Part shown: positions 44,254 through 54,705 of the stretch, piece after piece
Numbering within the stretch: the first letter of the stretch is position 1
Layout of the letters: every line of letters starts with the position of its first letter
From: Shewanella woodyi ATCC 51908
GTDB taxonomy: Bacteria; Pseudomonadota; Gammaproteobacteria; Enterobacterales; Shewanellaceae
Assembly (NCBI RefSeq): GCF_000019525.1
Contig: NC_010506.1
Coordinates: 930,001 to 994,000, forward strand
Length of the DNA: 64,000 nt
Direction of reading: 5' to 3'
The notes under the pieces: model-generated
The model's database searches: none
Told to the model about the DNA's origin: nothing
Seen by the model: only the letters and a program-made list of their open reading frames with translations
Program-made: the position numbers and the translations under genes

Positions 44254-46025
44254 AGGTGTTGTTTCCTTTTTTAAAGCTATTCAAGCACCAGTGGTTGATG
44301 ATGTTTACTGGCCTGCTTCTCAGTGTTGTGACCTTGATGGCGGGCATAGGTTTATTGTCGCTTTCAGGCTGGTTTCTCTCGGCCGCTGCGGTGGCGGGCC
44401 TATCGGCTGCCACTGCCATGATGTTTAACTATTTTACCCCCGCAGGTGGCGTGCGGTTTCTCTCTATTGCGCGCACGGCGAGTCGTTATGGTGAACGATT
44501 AGCTACCCATGAGGCGACGTTTAAGCTGCTAACTCAGTTGAGAAGCTGGGCGTGGCGTAAGTTGCTGCCCTTAAGCGCTGAAAACTTACAGGGATTGAGA
44601 CAGGGAGATCTGCTAAATCGCTTAGTCGCAGATATTGATACTTTAGATCATCTCTATCTGAGGTTAATCACGCCAATGGCGGCGTCATTGATCATGCTTG
44701 TGGTGCTCTACTTTTTTGTGGCCTGGTTCGATACCGATTTAGCGCTTATTTTGAGCGGCACCTTACTGGCCGTATGGGGGCTACTGCCACTGGTTTTTTA
44801 CCATTTAGGCCGAAGACCAGGTGTTGAACTGCTTGAGAATAAACGTCAATTACGGGTGTTGTTACTTGAGTTTATTCAGGGGCAGGCGGAGATCAGCCTA
44901 TTTGGCGCAACCGATAGATTTAGAGCCGAGTTAGCGGCATCAGAGCAGGCGCTATTTAGTAATCAATCTGCGATGGCCAGTGTGACGGCTTTAAGTCAAG
45001 CCATGTTGGTGTTGTGTCATGGCGTTGCTGTGGTGTTGGTATTTTATGTGGCTACAGCGGGTGTAGGTGAACATGTTCCACCTGGGCCTATTCTGGCCAC
45101 TATGGTATTTATGACCATGGCCTGTATTGAGATGTTGATGCCGATAGCTGGTGCATTCCAGCACCTCTCCTCTTGTGTCTCTGCTGCGACGCGAGTAAAT
45201 GAGCTTTTGGATCAAGAGCCAGGGATCAGTTTTAACACTGATAGCGAGCTTAAGATCACGCAAGGTGAACTTAAGCTCTCCGATCTCTCCTTTAGCTATG
45301 ATGGCGAGCATCAGGTGCTGAGCCGATTAAGCCTCTGTATTAAAGCCGGTGAAAAGGTGGCTTTGTTAGGTCAAACTGGCTGTGGTAAGTCGAGCCTGCT
45401 CTCTTTGATAGCGCGTGAGTGGGAGGCTCAAGAGGGGGAGATCAGTATCGATGGTGAGCGGTTAGACCGTTACAGCGAGTCGTCACTCAGAGAGGGGATA
45501 ACCTTAGTGAGTCAGCGCATCTATCTGTTTGCAGGCACCTTGAGAAGTAATCTCATTTTGGCCCAAGCTGAGGTTGAACCTTTAGCCACAAGAGCCTTGA
45601 GACGCGAGGCGCAAGCGGCGAATGATGCGATATTGATTGAGGTGTTAAACAGAGTAGGCCTAAGTTCGCTCACCCAAGGAGAGGCACCGCTTGATGCTTG
45701 GATTGGTGAAGGGGGTAGACAGTTATCCGGTGGTGAGCAGCGACGGATCGGTGTGGCCAGAGCCCTGTTACGTGATGCACCTATTTTATTACTCGATGAG
45801 CCGACTGAAGGTTTAGATAAACGCACCGAGCGTGAAATATTAGCCCTTCTGTTTGAATTTGCTAAAGATAAAACGGTAGTGATGATCAGCCACAGATTAA
45901 CGGCGATGGAGCAGATGGACTGTATCTATTTGATGGAGGAGGGGGGAGTGTTAGCCCATGGCGAGCATGATCAGTTACTTCAAGATAGCCCATATTATAA
46001 GAGTCTATACCGCCAGCTGGTTTAA
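44250..46025 (+). CDS. cydC: CydC, partner subunit of the CydDC ABC exporter
   Basis: A 591-residue transporter half with six membrane segments (residues 15-300) and the ATPase domain: Walker A GQTGCGKSS (about 372-380), signature LSGGEQRRIGVARALLR and LLLDEPTEGLDKRT. The start overlaps the cydD stop (ATGA), so translation is coupled. LSLSGWFLSAAAVAG and the AATAMMFNYFTPAGGVRFL block near residues 30-70 are typical of CydC. A terminator-like hairpin follows. Confidence 0.95.
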   Translation: MKVLFPFLKLFKHQWLMMFTGLLLSVVTLMAGIGLLSLSGWFLSAAAVAGLSAATAMMFNYFTPAGGVRFLSIARTASRYGERLATHEATFKLLTQLRSWAWRKLLPLSAENLQGLRQGDLLNRLVADIDTLDHLYLRLITPMAASLIMLVVLYFFVAWFDTDLALILSGTLLAVWGLLPLVFYHLGRRPGVELLENKRQLRVLLLEFIQGQAEISLFGATDRFRAELAASEQALFSNQSAMASVTALSQAMLVLCHGVAVVLVFYVATAGVGEHVPPGPILATMVFMTMACIEMLMPIAGAFQHLSSCVSAATRVNELLDQEPGISFNTDSELKITQGELKLSDLSFSYDGEHQVLSRLSLCIKAGEKVALLGQTGCGKSSLLSLIAREWEAQEGEISIDGERLDRYSESSLREGITLVSQRIYLFAGTLRSNLILAQAEVEPLATRALRREAQAANDAILIEVLNRVGLSSLTQGEAPLDAWIGEGGRQLSGGEQRRIGVARALLRDAPILLLDEPTEGLDKRTEREILALLFEFAKDKTVVMISHRLTAMEQMDCIYLMEEGGVLAHGEHDQLLQDSPYYKSLYRQLV

Positions 46026-46038
46026 GGCTTTAGCTAAT

Positions 46039-46072
46039 AGGCTACCTAGACTCGGTTTAGTTTAGGTAGCCT
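46039..46072. terminator. Hairpin between cydC and the chemoreceptor gene
   Basis: AGGCTACCTA and TAGGTAGCCT form a perfect 10-bp stem around 14 bases. The T-run is weak (TTAATGCTT), and the two flanking genes converge. Confidence 0.7.
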
Positions 46073-46084
46073 TAATGCTTCTTA

Positions 46085-47968
46085 TCAAATTTTAAACTGA
46101 GTTATTTGCTTGCTTATGTTTGCTGAGATCAGTTGCATTGTATCTGCACTATCACTTACCTCTTGGGTTTGTTGTGCCAATGAGTTTGATACATCGTTGA
46201 TCGCTTGAGTGTTTTTGCTTATCTCTTCAGATACAGCTCTTTGCTCCTCAACGGCACTGGCTATCTGGGTTGCCATGTCAGATATCTCAGATATTGAGTT
46301 GGTGATCAACCCTAAACTGCTTTGAGCTTTATCGGCAAACAAAACACTCTCATTGGCAAGCTCGGTACTGGTCATCATACTTTGAACTACTTGTTGGCTG
46401 TTTTCCTGCAAGCTGGAGATCATCTGGCGTATCTCCTCAGTTGAATCGTGCGTTCTTTGGCTTAATACCCTAACTTCATCAGCAACAACAGCAAATCCTC
46501 GTCCCTGCTCTCCGGCACGTGCTGCTTCAATTGCGGCATTGAGTGCCAATAAATTGGTCTGTTCAGCAATCCCTTGAATTGTTGAGATGATCTGGTTGAT
46601 CTCAGCCGAGTTACTCTCAAGTTGGTTGACGACTTTTGTGGTTGAGCTCAGTTGAGTGGAGAGCTGGGCAATGGAGTCATTGCTTTTTGAGATTATAGCT
46701 TGTCCCTGTTGACAGGATTGGGCTGATGCTTGAGCTGCACTTGCGGTTACTTCCGCATGATTGGCTACCTCATTTGCCGCCGCCGACATCTCGTGAATAG
46801 CTGTGGCAATTTGAGCCACATCCTGATGTTGGTGACTGACCCCTTCACTGGCTTGATTCGCTAAAATGAGTGAACGGTCTATCTGTTGACTTAGCCCTTG
46901 AACATCAGTGGTGAGCGAGGTCATTATGGTTTGAAGATTCTCTAGGAAATCATTCATATAGCCAGATAATAGACCTATCTCATCTTGCTGTTTTACTTCA
47001 AATCTACGAGTCAGATCTCCATTGCCTTCAGAGAGAGATTTTACTGCTTTAGAGAGCATATTTAATGGAGCAAAAAGGCGGTTAATTGCCAAACTTGCTA
47101 GGATAAAGATTAGGGTGAAAAGTAAGCTGTCTGCTAGCAAGATCTTGTTGATCTCCTGCTTAACTGGGGCAAATGCTATCCCCTTATCTTCGATAACCCC
47201 TAAGGTCCAGCCTGTTCCTTGAATTGGGGTCAGTTGCAGTAGTTTTTCCTGTTTATCATAGCCCCAGTTAGCGGTTTCCAGCGTATTACTATCACGCATC
47301 TTCTGTATGGTGGAGGAGGTTAGGTAAGGATCGATTCTATCAGCTGCTTGGTGTAGTTTTGATTCGTCAGAGTAAGCTAATATTTTATGATTCTCATCAA
47401 GTAAAAATGCGAAACCATTGTTTGGGATCTCAAGATCTTTGACACGTCTTGCAATATGATCGACCGTTAAATCAGCTGCGAGAACGCCATTTAGCTGGCC
47501 AGAAAAAGCCTTAGCTAAGGTTATGACTGTGCTGCCATCAAAGTCAGCGTAGGGTTCAGTGACTATTATCTCACTGCTACTTTTTGCTTTAAGGTACCAA
47601 TTTCTATTTCTAGGATCGTAGTTGTCAGGCCAAACTTCCTCTTTGTTCCCGAAGATAACTGTTCCATCGGCAAGTCCTGCGTATACCGACATAAAATCAC
47701 CGGCTCTTAGAGTGAACAGCATCTCGCGTTCAACATCTGAGCTATGGGAGATTAATCTTTCATTGGTTAATAGTATCTTTTTGCGGGTTTTAAGCCACTC
47801 AGTAATGTATTGGCTGGTTGTTTGGCTGGTTTGGTGAATACTATCACTGATAGAACTGGATGTTTCCCTCTCAAGTTGAGTTATAGATATATATGATTGA
47901 ACAATGCTGATGGTTGCACAGATCGCCAGCACTGCTATCTGCATTTTACGTTTGATCGTTAAGGTCAT
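46085..47968 (-). CDS. Methyl-accepting chemotaxis protein with Cache sensor
   Basis: The protein of about 627 residues has TM1 (about residues 10-28), a periplasmic dCache-like domain ([45 protein letters not shown]), TM2 (about 280-300), HAMP, and the cytoplasmic signalling hairpin with the canonical [32 protein letters not shown] tip region. No C-terminal CheR/CheB pentapeptide. Dcache receptors often bind amino acids or polyamines. I prefer the start at 47968 ([14 protein letters not shown]); an ATG at 48043 gives a 25-residue hydrophobic extension that is not typical. Confidence 0.9.
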   Translation of the reverse strand: MTLTIKRKMQIAVLAICATISIVQSYISITQLERETSSSISDSIHQTSQTTSQYITEWLKTRKKILLTNERLISHSSDVEREMLFTLRAGDFMSVYAGLADGTVIFGNKEEVWPDNYDPRNRNWYLKAKSSSEIIVTEPYADFDGSTVITLAKAFSGQLNGVLAADLTVDHIARRVKDLEIPNNGFAFLLDENHKILAYSDESKLHQAADRIDPYLTSSTIQKMRDSNTLETANWGYDKQEKLLQLTPIQGTGWTLGVIEDKGIAFAPVKQEINKILLADSLLFTLIFILASLAINRLFAPLNMLSKAVKSLSEGNGDLTRRFEVKQQDEIGLLSGYMNDFLENLQTIMTSLTTDVQGLSQQIDRSLILANQASEGVSHQHQDVAQIATAIHEMSAAANEVANHAEVTASAAQASAQSCQQGQAIISKSNDSIAQLSTQLSSTTKVVNQLESNSAEINQIISTIQGIAEQTNLLALNAAIEAARAGEQGRGFAVVADEVRVLSQRTHDSTEEIRQMISSLQENSQQVVQSMMTSTELANESVLFADKAQSSLGLITNSISEISDMATQIASAVEEQRAVSEEISKNTQAINDVSNSLAQQTQEVSDSADTMQLISANISKQITQFKI

Positions 47969-48137
47969 TATCTTCACTGCCGGATAAATAATAGCGATAG
48001 TAGGTATGATTTTGTCAGTGGGTAAGATGTTGTCTAACAACATGATGGCTCATGCTGACGTGCCGATTATACAGTATATATTTTATGGTTCTTCTATTTG
48101 TTTGGGAGGGGGAAGAGTGTCTTCCCCATATTTGTGA

Positions 48138-48314
48138 TCAACCTAAACGTTTAGCAAAGTCGAGATAGCGCATGACCTCCTCTTTATTGAATTTGAATTC
48201 ATCTTCGTCACCTATATTGGTCAGTAGACTTTCACGTGCGTAACGTTTGATGGTTGCTTCTGGCTTACCTAATATTTCGCAGACCTGATCTAGCCCCAAG
48301 ATCTCATCACTCAT
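48138..48314 (-). CDS. Small helix-turn-helix protein, excisionase/MerR-like
   Basis: A 58-residue protein, MSDEILGLDQVCEILG through YLDFAKRLG, preceded by GGAG at the right distance from the ATG at 48314. GLDQVCEILGKPEATIKRYARE is a winged-helix-turn-helix pattern like HTH_17 / MerR-like excisionase proteins. It lies downstream of putA on the same strand but is separated from it by a terminator, so it is a separate unit or a read-through product. Target unknown. Confidence 0.75.
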   Translation of the reverse strand: MSDEILGLDQVCEILGKPEATIKRYARESLLTNIGDEDEFKFNKEEVMRYLDFAKRLG

Positions 48315-48409
48315 TTTGTTCTCCTATGAAAAGCCGTCAATTTGTAACGGAATTTAAAGATAGTTCAAGTATAGCCATTGTTGCCTTGATAAAAGGAAAT
48401 TGTCCATAA

Positions 48410-48437
48410 AAAAACCAGACACATAGGTCTGGTTTTT
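48410..48437. terminator. Bidirectional terminator downstream of putA
   Basis: AAAAACCAGAC-ACATAG-GTCTGGTTTTT, an 11-bp stem with A- and T-runs, 20 bases after the putA stop. Confidence 0.92.
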
Positions 48438-48458
48438 ATTTTTGTATCAGCAAAGGGC

Positions 48459-51400
48459 TTACTCGTCGCTATCACCTAGAGAGAGTAGAGTTGCATTACC
48501 GCCAATCGCGGTGATGTTATTGGTGCGAGTCTTCTCTGTCACGAAACGAGTCAGGTAGTGAGGACCACCCGCTTTAGGGCCTGTACCTGAGAGTCCCTGT
48601 CCGCCAAATGGCTGTACGCCAACCACTGCGCCAATCTGATTACGGTTAATGTAGACATTACCTACATTAACTTTACCAGCAACTTTAAGGGCGTGGCCTT
48701 CGTTACGGCTGTGGATCCCTAATGTCAGACCAAATCCTGTTGAGTTGATCTCATCGATCACCTTATTAAGATCGGCTGCCTTGTAGCGAATGACATGTAG
48801 GATTGGACCGAAGTGCTCCTTCTCAAGCACCTTGATAGAGTCTATCTCTACCGCAGTCGGCGCAACGAAGTGCCCCTTCTCTGTACCTGCTGGTAGCTCT
48901 AGCTGTTTCAGCAAAGTACCCACCTGCTTGATATGGTCGATATGGGCATTGAGGTTAGCCTGAGCAGTTGCATCGATAACTGGCCCTACGTCTGTTTTAA
49001 CAAAGCTTGGGTCACCTATTGTCAGCTCCTCCATTGCGCCTTGCATTACATCAAGCACACGGTCGGCAATATCTTCCTGTAGGAAGAGGACACGAAGTGC
49101 TGAGCAGCGCTGTCCTGCACTGGTGAATGATGAGGAGACCACATCGTTAACCACTTGCTCTGGTTGTGATGTTGAGTCAACCACCATCGCATTTTGACCA
49201 CCTGTCTCTGCGATAAGTGGAATAATAGCCCCTTCACGATTTGCCAAAGTGCGGTTAATTAGCTTAGCCGTACCAGTGGAGCCAGTGAAACAGACACCGC
49301 CGATACGCTCATCAGAGGTGATGGCTGCCCCAACAGTCGCACCAGTGCCTGGAAGGAACTGTAACACCTCTTTAGGGATACCAGCTTGATGAGCAAGCTG
49401 CACCGCTCGGAAACCGACAATAGAGGTCTGCTCAGCAGGCTTAGCAACAACAGTGTTACCCGCTGCAAGGGCGGCAGCGACTTGACCGATAAAGATAGCC
49501 AATGGGAAGTTCCATGGGCTGATACAAACAAAGATACCTCGGCCTTGGAGGAATAGCTCATTGAGCTCGCCTGTTGGACCTGGAAGCAGCTCAGGTTGCG
49601 CCATCATCTTCTTCGCTTGTACGGCGTAGTAGCGACAAAAATCAACCGCTTCACGAACTTCATCAATGCCGTCTTGAATGCTCTTACCCGCCTCTCGAGT
49701 ACAAAGGGCGATAAGCTCCTCACGGTTCTCTTCAAGCAGGTCGGCAAGTTTTTGCAGTGCATTAGCTCGGGTTTCTACAGGGGTGTTACACCAGCTGCTA
49801 AAAGCGCCATCGGCGCCAGAGAGTGCTTGCTCGATCGCTTGGTTGTTAGCAAAGGCTAACTTACCTACGACTTTGCTGGTGTCGAACGGGCTAACGACTT
49901 CATGTGTTTCACCAGTTAATAGCTCACCATTAACCAGTGGGCCTGCGCTCCAGTTGGTGTCTTTAAACTTATCTAGTGCAGCGAAGAATGGCTCAGATTC
50001 TGAGATGATGTTCATGTTGAGTCCCTTGGAATTTTGACGCTCTTCACCGAAGATATCGGCAGGCAATACGATTTTATTGTTAGCCAGGGTTTTGTATTTT
50101 TGTAGCGTGACCAGTGGGTGGATCACTAGTGATTCAATAGGGGTTTTAGGGTCTACTAACTTATGAACGAAGGAGGTGTTTGCTCCGTTTTCAAGCAGGC
50201 GACGAACCAAATAGGGAAGCAGATCTTTATGGGCACCCACCGGAGCATAGATGCGTACTGCCTTTACACCACCCTCAGCAAGCAGGGTATCGTAGAGCTC
50301 TTCACCCATTCCATGTAGACGTTGGAACTCATAGTTTCTATCACCTGCCATATGCGTGATTGATGCCACGGTTTGCGCGTTGTGGCTGGCAAACTGTGGA
50401 TAGATGGCACCACGTGTTGCATCGCTCAGTAGATATCGGGCGCAGGCTAAGTAGGAGAGATCAGTGCTGGCTTTACGAGTGAAAAGTGGGTAACCACCTT
50501 CGCCGTTTTCCTGTCCCCACTTAAGCTCGCTGTCCCAATAGGCGCCTTTAACTAGGCGTACTGGGATCTCATCGCCTTGATCTTTAGATAGGCGAGTTAA
50601 CCAACACAGCACTGGCAGCGCACGTTTTGAGTATGCCTGAACAACAATGCCAAGCACACCCCAGCCTTTTGCTGCTTGTGAGTTATATAGCTTCTGGAAC
50701 AGCTTTAGAGATAGCTCAAGTCTATCCATCTCTTCAGCGTCGATAGAGATCCCAACATTGACACTACGGGCCTGCTGGATCAGTTTAACTAGCGTGTCGT
50801 ATAGCTCAGTTAACGTTCTATCCTCATTGGCGACTTCATAACGTGGGTGAAGCGCTGAGAGCTTAATTGAGATCGTTGGACGAGGGGCTTCAGACTCATC
50901 ATAGCTCTGCTCACCTAATGAGGCGATAGCGCTAGAGTAATCTTTAAAATACTGCTCGGCGTCTTTTTTCGTCAGTGCTGCTTCACCCAGCATGTCATAG
51001 CTGTGGGTATAGCCAAGCTTTCGCTTATCGACACTGTTTTTAAGTGCCTCTTTAACTGTGCGTCCGAGTACAAACTGCTTACCCATTATCTTCATCGCCG
51101 CAAGCATTGCTTGGCGGATAACAGGTTCGCCCATGCGATTAACAAGTTTGTTGAGCAAGCTGCTTGGCTTACCGTCAACATTGTGATCGAGTTTAACGAT
51201 CTTTCCTGTGAGCATTAGCCCCCAAGTCGATGCGTTAACCAAAAGTGAATCACTCTTGCTGATATGAGCGTCCCATTTCGCACCAGATAGTTTGTCTTCT
51301 ATCAGTGCATCGGCGGTGGCCGAGTCTGGAATACGTAGGAGTGCTTCTGCAAGACACATCAGGATAATACCCTCCTGCGTCTCTAAGCTATATTGTTGCA

Positions 51401-51638
51401 AGAAGGCATCAATACCGACCATCAGGCCTTTTTTATCGTATTGACGCACCTTTTTAACCATATCGTGGGCGCGATCAGTGACGCGCTTAATCTCCTCATC
51501 ACTTGATGGTACAAGTTTGATGAGTTCAGAAAGATACTGCTCTTCATCGACAATATAGTTATTGGTGATGGCTTTAAAAAGCTCATCGAGGCTTGTTGAG
51601 TCATAGTGACCCATCAGAACTTCACTCGCTTTGAACAT
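48459..51638 (-). CDS. putA: Bifunctional proline dehydrogenase / P5C dehydrogenase PutA
   Basis: Oxidises proline to glutamate in two steps with FAD and NAD. The N-terminal 550 residues are the proline dehydrogenase barrel (ISIKLSALHPRYE, VGISIDAEEMDRLELSL, VRLVKGAYWDSELK, YAPVGAHKDLLPYLVRRLLENGAN). The rest is the aldehyde dehydrogenase: WNFPLAIFIGQ, FTGSTGTAKLI, general-base Glu in AETGGQNAM, catalytic Cys in SAGQRCSALR (about residue 846). At about 1059 residues it lacks the ribbon-helix-helix DNA-binding domain of the 1320-residue enteric PutA, so it should not repress itself. The start at 51638 (MFKASEVL) has GGAAG upstream; earlier in-frame ATGs add residues unlike the family. Confidence 0.96.
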   Translation of the reverse strand: MFKASEVLMGHYDSTSLDELFKAITNNYIVDEEQYLSELIKLVPSSDEEIKRVTDRAHDMVKKVRQYDKKGLMVGIDAFLQQYSLETQEGIILMCLAEALLRIPDSATADALIEDKLSGAKWDAHISKSDSLLVNASTWGLMLTGKIVKLDHNVDGKPSSLLNKLVNRMGEPVIRQAMLAAMKIMGKQFVLGRTVKEALKNSVDKRKLGYTHSYDMLGEAALTKKDAEQYFKDYSSAIASLGEQSYDESEAPRPTISIKLSALHPRYEVANEDRTLTELYDTLVKLIQQARSVNVGISIDAEEMDRLELSLKLFQKLYNSQAAKGWGVLGIVVQAYSKRALPVLCWLTRLSKDQGDEIPVRLVKGAYWDSELKWGQENGEGGYPLFTRKASTDLSYLACARYLLSDATRGAIYPQFASHNAQTVASITHMAGDRNYEFQRLHGMGEELYDTLLAEGGVKAVRIYAPVGAHKDLLPYLVRRLLENGANTSFVHKLVDPKTPIESLVIHPLVTLQKYKTLANNKIVLPADIFGEERQNSKGLNMNIISESEPFFAALDKFKDTNWSAGPLVNGELLTGETHEVVSPFDTSKVVGKLAFANNQAIEQALSGADGAFSSWCNTPVETRANALQKLADLLEENREELIALCTREAGKSIQDGIDEVREAVDFCRYYAVQAKKMMAQPELLPGPTGELNELFLQGRGIFVCISPWNFPLAIFIGQVAAALAAGNTVVAKPAEQTSIVGFRAVQLAHQAGIPKEVLQFLPGTGATVGAAITSDERIGGVCFTGSTGTAKLINRTLANREGAIIPLIAETGGQNAMVVDSTSQPEQVVNDVVSSSFTSAGQRCSALRVLFLQEDIADRVLDVMQGAMEELTIGDPSFVKTDVGPVIDATAQANLNAHIDHIKQVGTLLKQLELPAGTEKGHFVAPTAVEIDSIKVLEKEHFGPILHVIRYKAADLNKVIDEINSTGFGLTLGIHSRNEGHALKVAGKVNVGNVYINRNQIGAVVGVQPFGGQGLSGTGPKAGGPHYLTRFVTEKTRTNNITAIGGNATLLSLGDSDE

Positions 51639-51898
51639 AGTTATCACTTCCATCTGAACCATAAAAGGGACAGTTTGCTTGAACAAGTACCTTAATCATT
51701 GCTCTTTTAAAATGAGAGGCCAATTAAGGGTATATAAGATGCATGTAATTTTTGTATACAATCTGGCATCTTTCCGCGGGATAATATCATCAAAATGTGA
51801 CGAGGGACACTCTTGTGTGCGTTGGTGTGATCTTTGTTTGATCTTGTAGTGGGCAATGGCGTGCAAAGTCACGCTCTATAGGGCTTTGCTAATTTAGA

Positions 51899-51935
51899 AA
51901 CAAAAAGCCAGCATTTTAAATGCTGGCTTTTTGTT
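51899..51935. terminator. Long palindromic terminator between ygiM and putA
   Basis: AACAAAAAGCCAGCATTT and its exact complement around one central T, with T-runs on both strands. It ends ygiM (minus) poorly placed, as it lies upstream of putA and downstream of ygiM at 51962; it is most likely the ygiM terminator. Confidence 0.88.
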
Positions 51936-51961
51936 GTGTTATTTAGGAGGTTACTTGCTGT

Positions 51962-52537
51962 TTACCAGTTACTTCTCTTTTTGCGTCTTGGTCTAGGTAG
52001 GTAGACTAAGATGATGCCCATAAGCAAACCGGCTGCGGCAATGATGCCACCCTCTTGCCACATCTGAAAACGCTCATTTTTCTGTATGTTGGCCAGCTCG
52101 CGAGTCGCTCTGTCGCGCTCAGTACTGGCTTGCTCGAGTGATTCCTCTGCACGAGCGAGCTGTGCCTTAACTTGACGAAGCTCTTGCACATTGCTGTCAC
52201 TGGAGTTGACGACCTGTTCTAGCTCAGCTTTCGTTTTGGTGAGTTCTGCTTGTACTTCTGGTAACTGAACTCGTAAGCTTTTTTGAGCACTGATCATCTT
52301 AGTCTCAACCCAACCTTCACGGCCTTTGTGATCGATGATTTTAGAGTAGTTTCCCTGCTTCTCACCTAATACTGTGATCTCTTGCCCTGCTTCGACACTG
52401 CCTAAGATACGGAACTGCGTACCGGGACCACCATGTAGAAAGAGGTAAACTTCATCTGAGATATAACGGGTTTGGCCTGCAGCCAAAAGGCTTGGGGAGA
52501 GTAACATCAGTCCCACTAGAGCAAGGATTCTTAACAC
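51962..52537 (-). CDS. ygiM: YgiM-family SH3-domain membrane protein
   Basis: A 191-residue protein with a signal peptide (cleavage after LLAAGQ, about residue 20), a bacterial SH3 domain (TRYISDEVYLFLHGGPGTQFRILGSVEAGQEITVLG...GREGWVETKMIS at residues 23-85), a coiled coil (about 95-155) and a C-terminal membrane segment (about 163-181) followed by RPRRKKR. The layout matches E. coli YgiM and TIGR04211. The periplasmic SH3 domain may bind the cell wall. In E. coli ygiM adjoins ygiF and glnE, and both occur in this window farther on. Confidence 0.9.
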   Translation of the reverse strand: MLRILALVGLMLLSPSLLAAGQTRYISDEVYLFLHGGPGTQFRILGSVEAGQEITVLGEKQGNYSKIIDHKGREGWVETKMISAQKSLRVQLPEVQAELTKTKAELEQVVNSSDSNVQELRQVKAQLARAEESLEQASTERDRATRELANIQKNERFQMWQEGGIIAAAGLLMGIILVYLPRPRRKKRSNW

Positions 52538-52673
52538 TATAAATACTCGTTAAAAAAATATAGCCACATGCTAGGGATTTGCTCGGCTTTTTGCAAGAGT
52601 TACTAACAAGAGTCGTCGTAATTGTTTTGTCGGTGGTTTGAGAAGGGGAGGATTATGCTTATTGAAAGTAAAC

Positions 52674-52702
52674 AAAAAAGGGAAACCATCGCTTCCCTTT
52701 TA
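52674..52702. terminator. Terminator of the phosphate transporter gene
   Basis: AAAAAAGGGAA-ACCATCGC-TTCCCTTTT, stem with T- and A-runs, 30 bases past the stop at 52732. Confidence 0.9.
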
Positions 52703-52731
52703 ATTATTATCTCATCAACGTAAGCGCTGGC

Positions 52732-54000
52732 TTAGTTGAAGATTCCCTTAATCATGAAGAAGAACATGATTGAGAGACCTGCACCAGCAGGCAGAGTCAC
52801 GACCCAAGAAACGACGATGTTTCTGACCACACCGATATTAATCGCTGCAATACCACGAGCCATACCTACACCTAATACAGCACCAACTAGTGTCTGTGTT
52901 GTTGAGATTGGCAGACCCGTTCCCGATGCAATCACAACGGTAGAGGCTGCTGCAAGCTCAGCGGCAAAGCCACGGCTAGGCGTCAGGTGAGTGATGTTCT
53001 TACCAATGGTTTGCATTACGCGCTTACCAAAGATGGCAAGACCCATAACGATACCAACAGCACCTAAAGGTAGGATCCACCAAACAAGCGGCGCTTTACT
53101 GCTGATCTCACCACCACTATGAACGACTGAAACAACCGCTGCTAGTGGACCAATCGCGTTAGCAACGTCGTTTGAACCGTGTGCGAATGCCATACAACAA
53201 GCTGTTAAAACCATTAAGATAGCGAAAACTTTCTCAACATTATCAAACTGGTTTTGACGACCCGCACCTGGATTCATCTTAAGACGTTTAATAGCGAAAA
53301 TACCAATAAAGCCAACGATAAGCGCAATGACAGCCGCTAAGCCGTAGGCTTCTGCTGTACTGAAGTGCAGACCGATATGCTTAAGGCCTTTAGTGATTGT
53401 CACAAGTGACATCATAAAACCAGCTAGCGCCATATAGAAAGGCACGTAACGCTTAGCATTTTCAAGTGGATTATCGGTATCGAAGATAAGCTTCTGCACA
53501 CTTTGGAATATCATAAAGGCGATAAAGCCTGATATTGCGGGTGTGACAACCCAAGAGCCAACAATACCACCGACTTTGCCCCACTCAACGGCCTCAGTAC
53601 CCACACCGACGGCTGCGAAGCCTACGATAGCACCGATAATCGAATGAGTGGTAGAGACTGGCCAGCCAAGTGCTGAGGCGACAATCAACCAGATACCAGC
53701 AGCTAATAATGCTGAAATCATGCCGTAAACCAGTAGTTCTGGTGAATCAACAAAATATGCTGAATCGATGATCCCTTTACGGATCGTACTGGTGACTTCA
53801 CCACCGGCAAGATATGCGCCAGCAAATTCAAAAATCATCGCGATGATGATCGCTTGTTTAATCGTAATAGCGTTAGAACCTACAGAGGTTCCCATTGCAT
53901 TGGCTACGTCGTTTGCGCCAATACCCCATGCCATTAAAAAACCAAATGCAGCCGCAATTGCAATAAGCATTGGGCCATTGGTGACTAATACATCAACCAT
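52732..54000 (-). CDS. PiT family inorganic phosphate transporter
   Basis: A 422-residue inner-membrane phosphate carrier, probably proton- or metal-coupled. It carries the two PiT repeat signatures: GANDVANAMGTSVGS near residues 28-42 and GSNDVANAIGPLAAV near 275-289, plus GWPVSTTHSIIGAI and the LPISTTQTLVGAVLG copy near the end. About ten to twelve hydrophobic segments. AAGG lies upstream of the ATG. The DUF47 gene is 24 bases upstream on the same strand, the usual operon partner. Confidence 0.95.
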   Translation of the reverse strand: MVDVLVTNGPMLIAIAAAFGFLMAWGIGANDVANAMGTSVGSNAITIKQAIIIAMIFEFAGAYLAGGEVTSTIRKGIIDSAYFVDSPELLVYGMISALLAAGIWLIVASALGWPVSTTHSIIGAIVGFAAVGVGTEAVEWGKVGGIVGSWVVTPAISGFIAFMIFQSVQKLIFDTDNPLENAKRYVPFYMALAGFMMSLVTITKGLKHIGLHFSTAEAYGLAAVIALIVGFIGIFAIKRLKMNPGAGRQNQFDNVEKVFAILMVLTACCMAFAHGSNDVANAIGPLAAVVSVVHSGGEISSKAPLVWWILPLGAVGIVMGLAIFGKRVMQTIGKNITHLTPSRGFAAELAAASTVVIASGTGLPISTTQTLVGAVLGVGMARGIAAINIGVVRNIVVSWVVTLPAGAGLSIMFFFMIKGIFN

Positions 54001-54024
54001 GTTGTAACCTTGATAACTTTGTTG

Positions 54025-54705
54025 TTAGACGCGAGCTAGCATTAGCTCTAAGCGGGAACCGACACGTTCAGCAAGATCTGCTAAATCACCAACCCACTCA
54101 ATTATCTTATAAAGGAACATAACGTCGATCGGGTTCAAATCGTTTTCGATAGCGAACAGCTGACGACGAATACTGATTTGAAGATCATCCGTATCTTCTT
54201 CGATTTTATCGAGTTCGACAATCATTTTAGCGACCAAATCAACTTCACGACCACGGAAACCTGTTTCTAGCAGATCATCGAGTTCGTTAATTGCTTGTTT
54301 TGCTTGAGTTACTGCATCTAAGCAGCGCTGCAAGTACGCTTTAAATGGTTCTTGAATTGCTTCTGGGATCAGAAGCTCACGGCCGAGGATACGACCTGAA
54401 ATGTCTTTCGCTTTATTAGCGATCTTATCTTGCTGGGTAAGTAGCTCCAGTAAGTCGGTTCGTTCGACAGGCATAAACAGGCCGCCGGGAAGAGTGAGAC
54501 GTATTTCACGTTTTAGTGAATCCGCTTCCCTTTCCGTGACATTGATCTGCTGTCGTATTTCAGCAGCACCACTCCAGTCACCTGAAGCGGTAGCATCAAA
54601 AAATGGCACTAGAATCGATGCGCATTGGTGTACTTTATCTATATGCTCTTGTAGAGGCTTGATTGGCGATTTTGCAAACACGCCCAAAATAGAGTTTACT
54701 GGCAT
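54025..54705 (-). CDS. DUF47 / TIGR00153 PhoU-like protein
   Basis: A 226-residue, all-helical cytoplasmic protein that resembles one half of PhoU. Typical segments are VNSILGVFAKSPIKPLQEHIDKV at the start, ITEREADSLKREIRLTLPGGLFMPVERTDLLELL near residues 50-80 and the EEDTDDLQISIRRQLF acidic stretch. Such proteins are encoded just before PiT transporters and are thought to regulate them. First gene of a two-gene operon. The first bases lie divergent from ygiF. Confidence 0.92.
   Translation of the reverse strand: MPVNSILGVFAKSPIKPLQEHIDKVHQCASILVPFFDATASGDWSGAAEIRQQINVTEREADSLKREIRLTLPGGLFMPVERTDLLELLTQQDKIANKAKDISGRILGRELLIPEAIQEPFKAYLQRCLDAVTQAKQAINELDDLLETGFRGREVDLVAKMIVELDKIEEDTDDLQISIRRQLFAIENDLNPIDVMFLYKIIEWVGDLADLAERVGSRLELMLARV

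Noticed and set aside
49259..49561. A 100-codon frame antiparallel-shifted within putA
   Set aside because: Shadow frame of a conserved gene; Ser/Leu-rich composition typical of such shadows.
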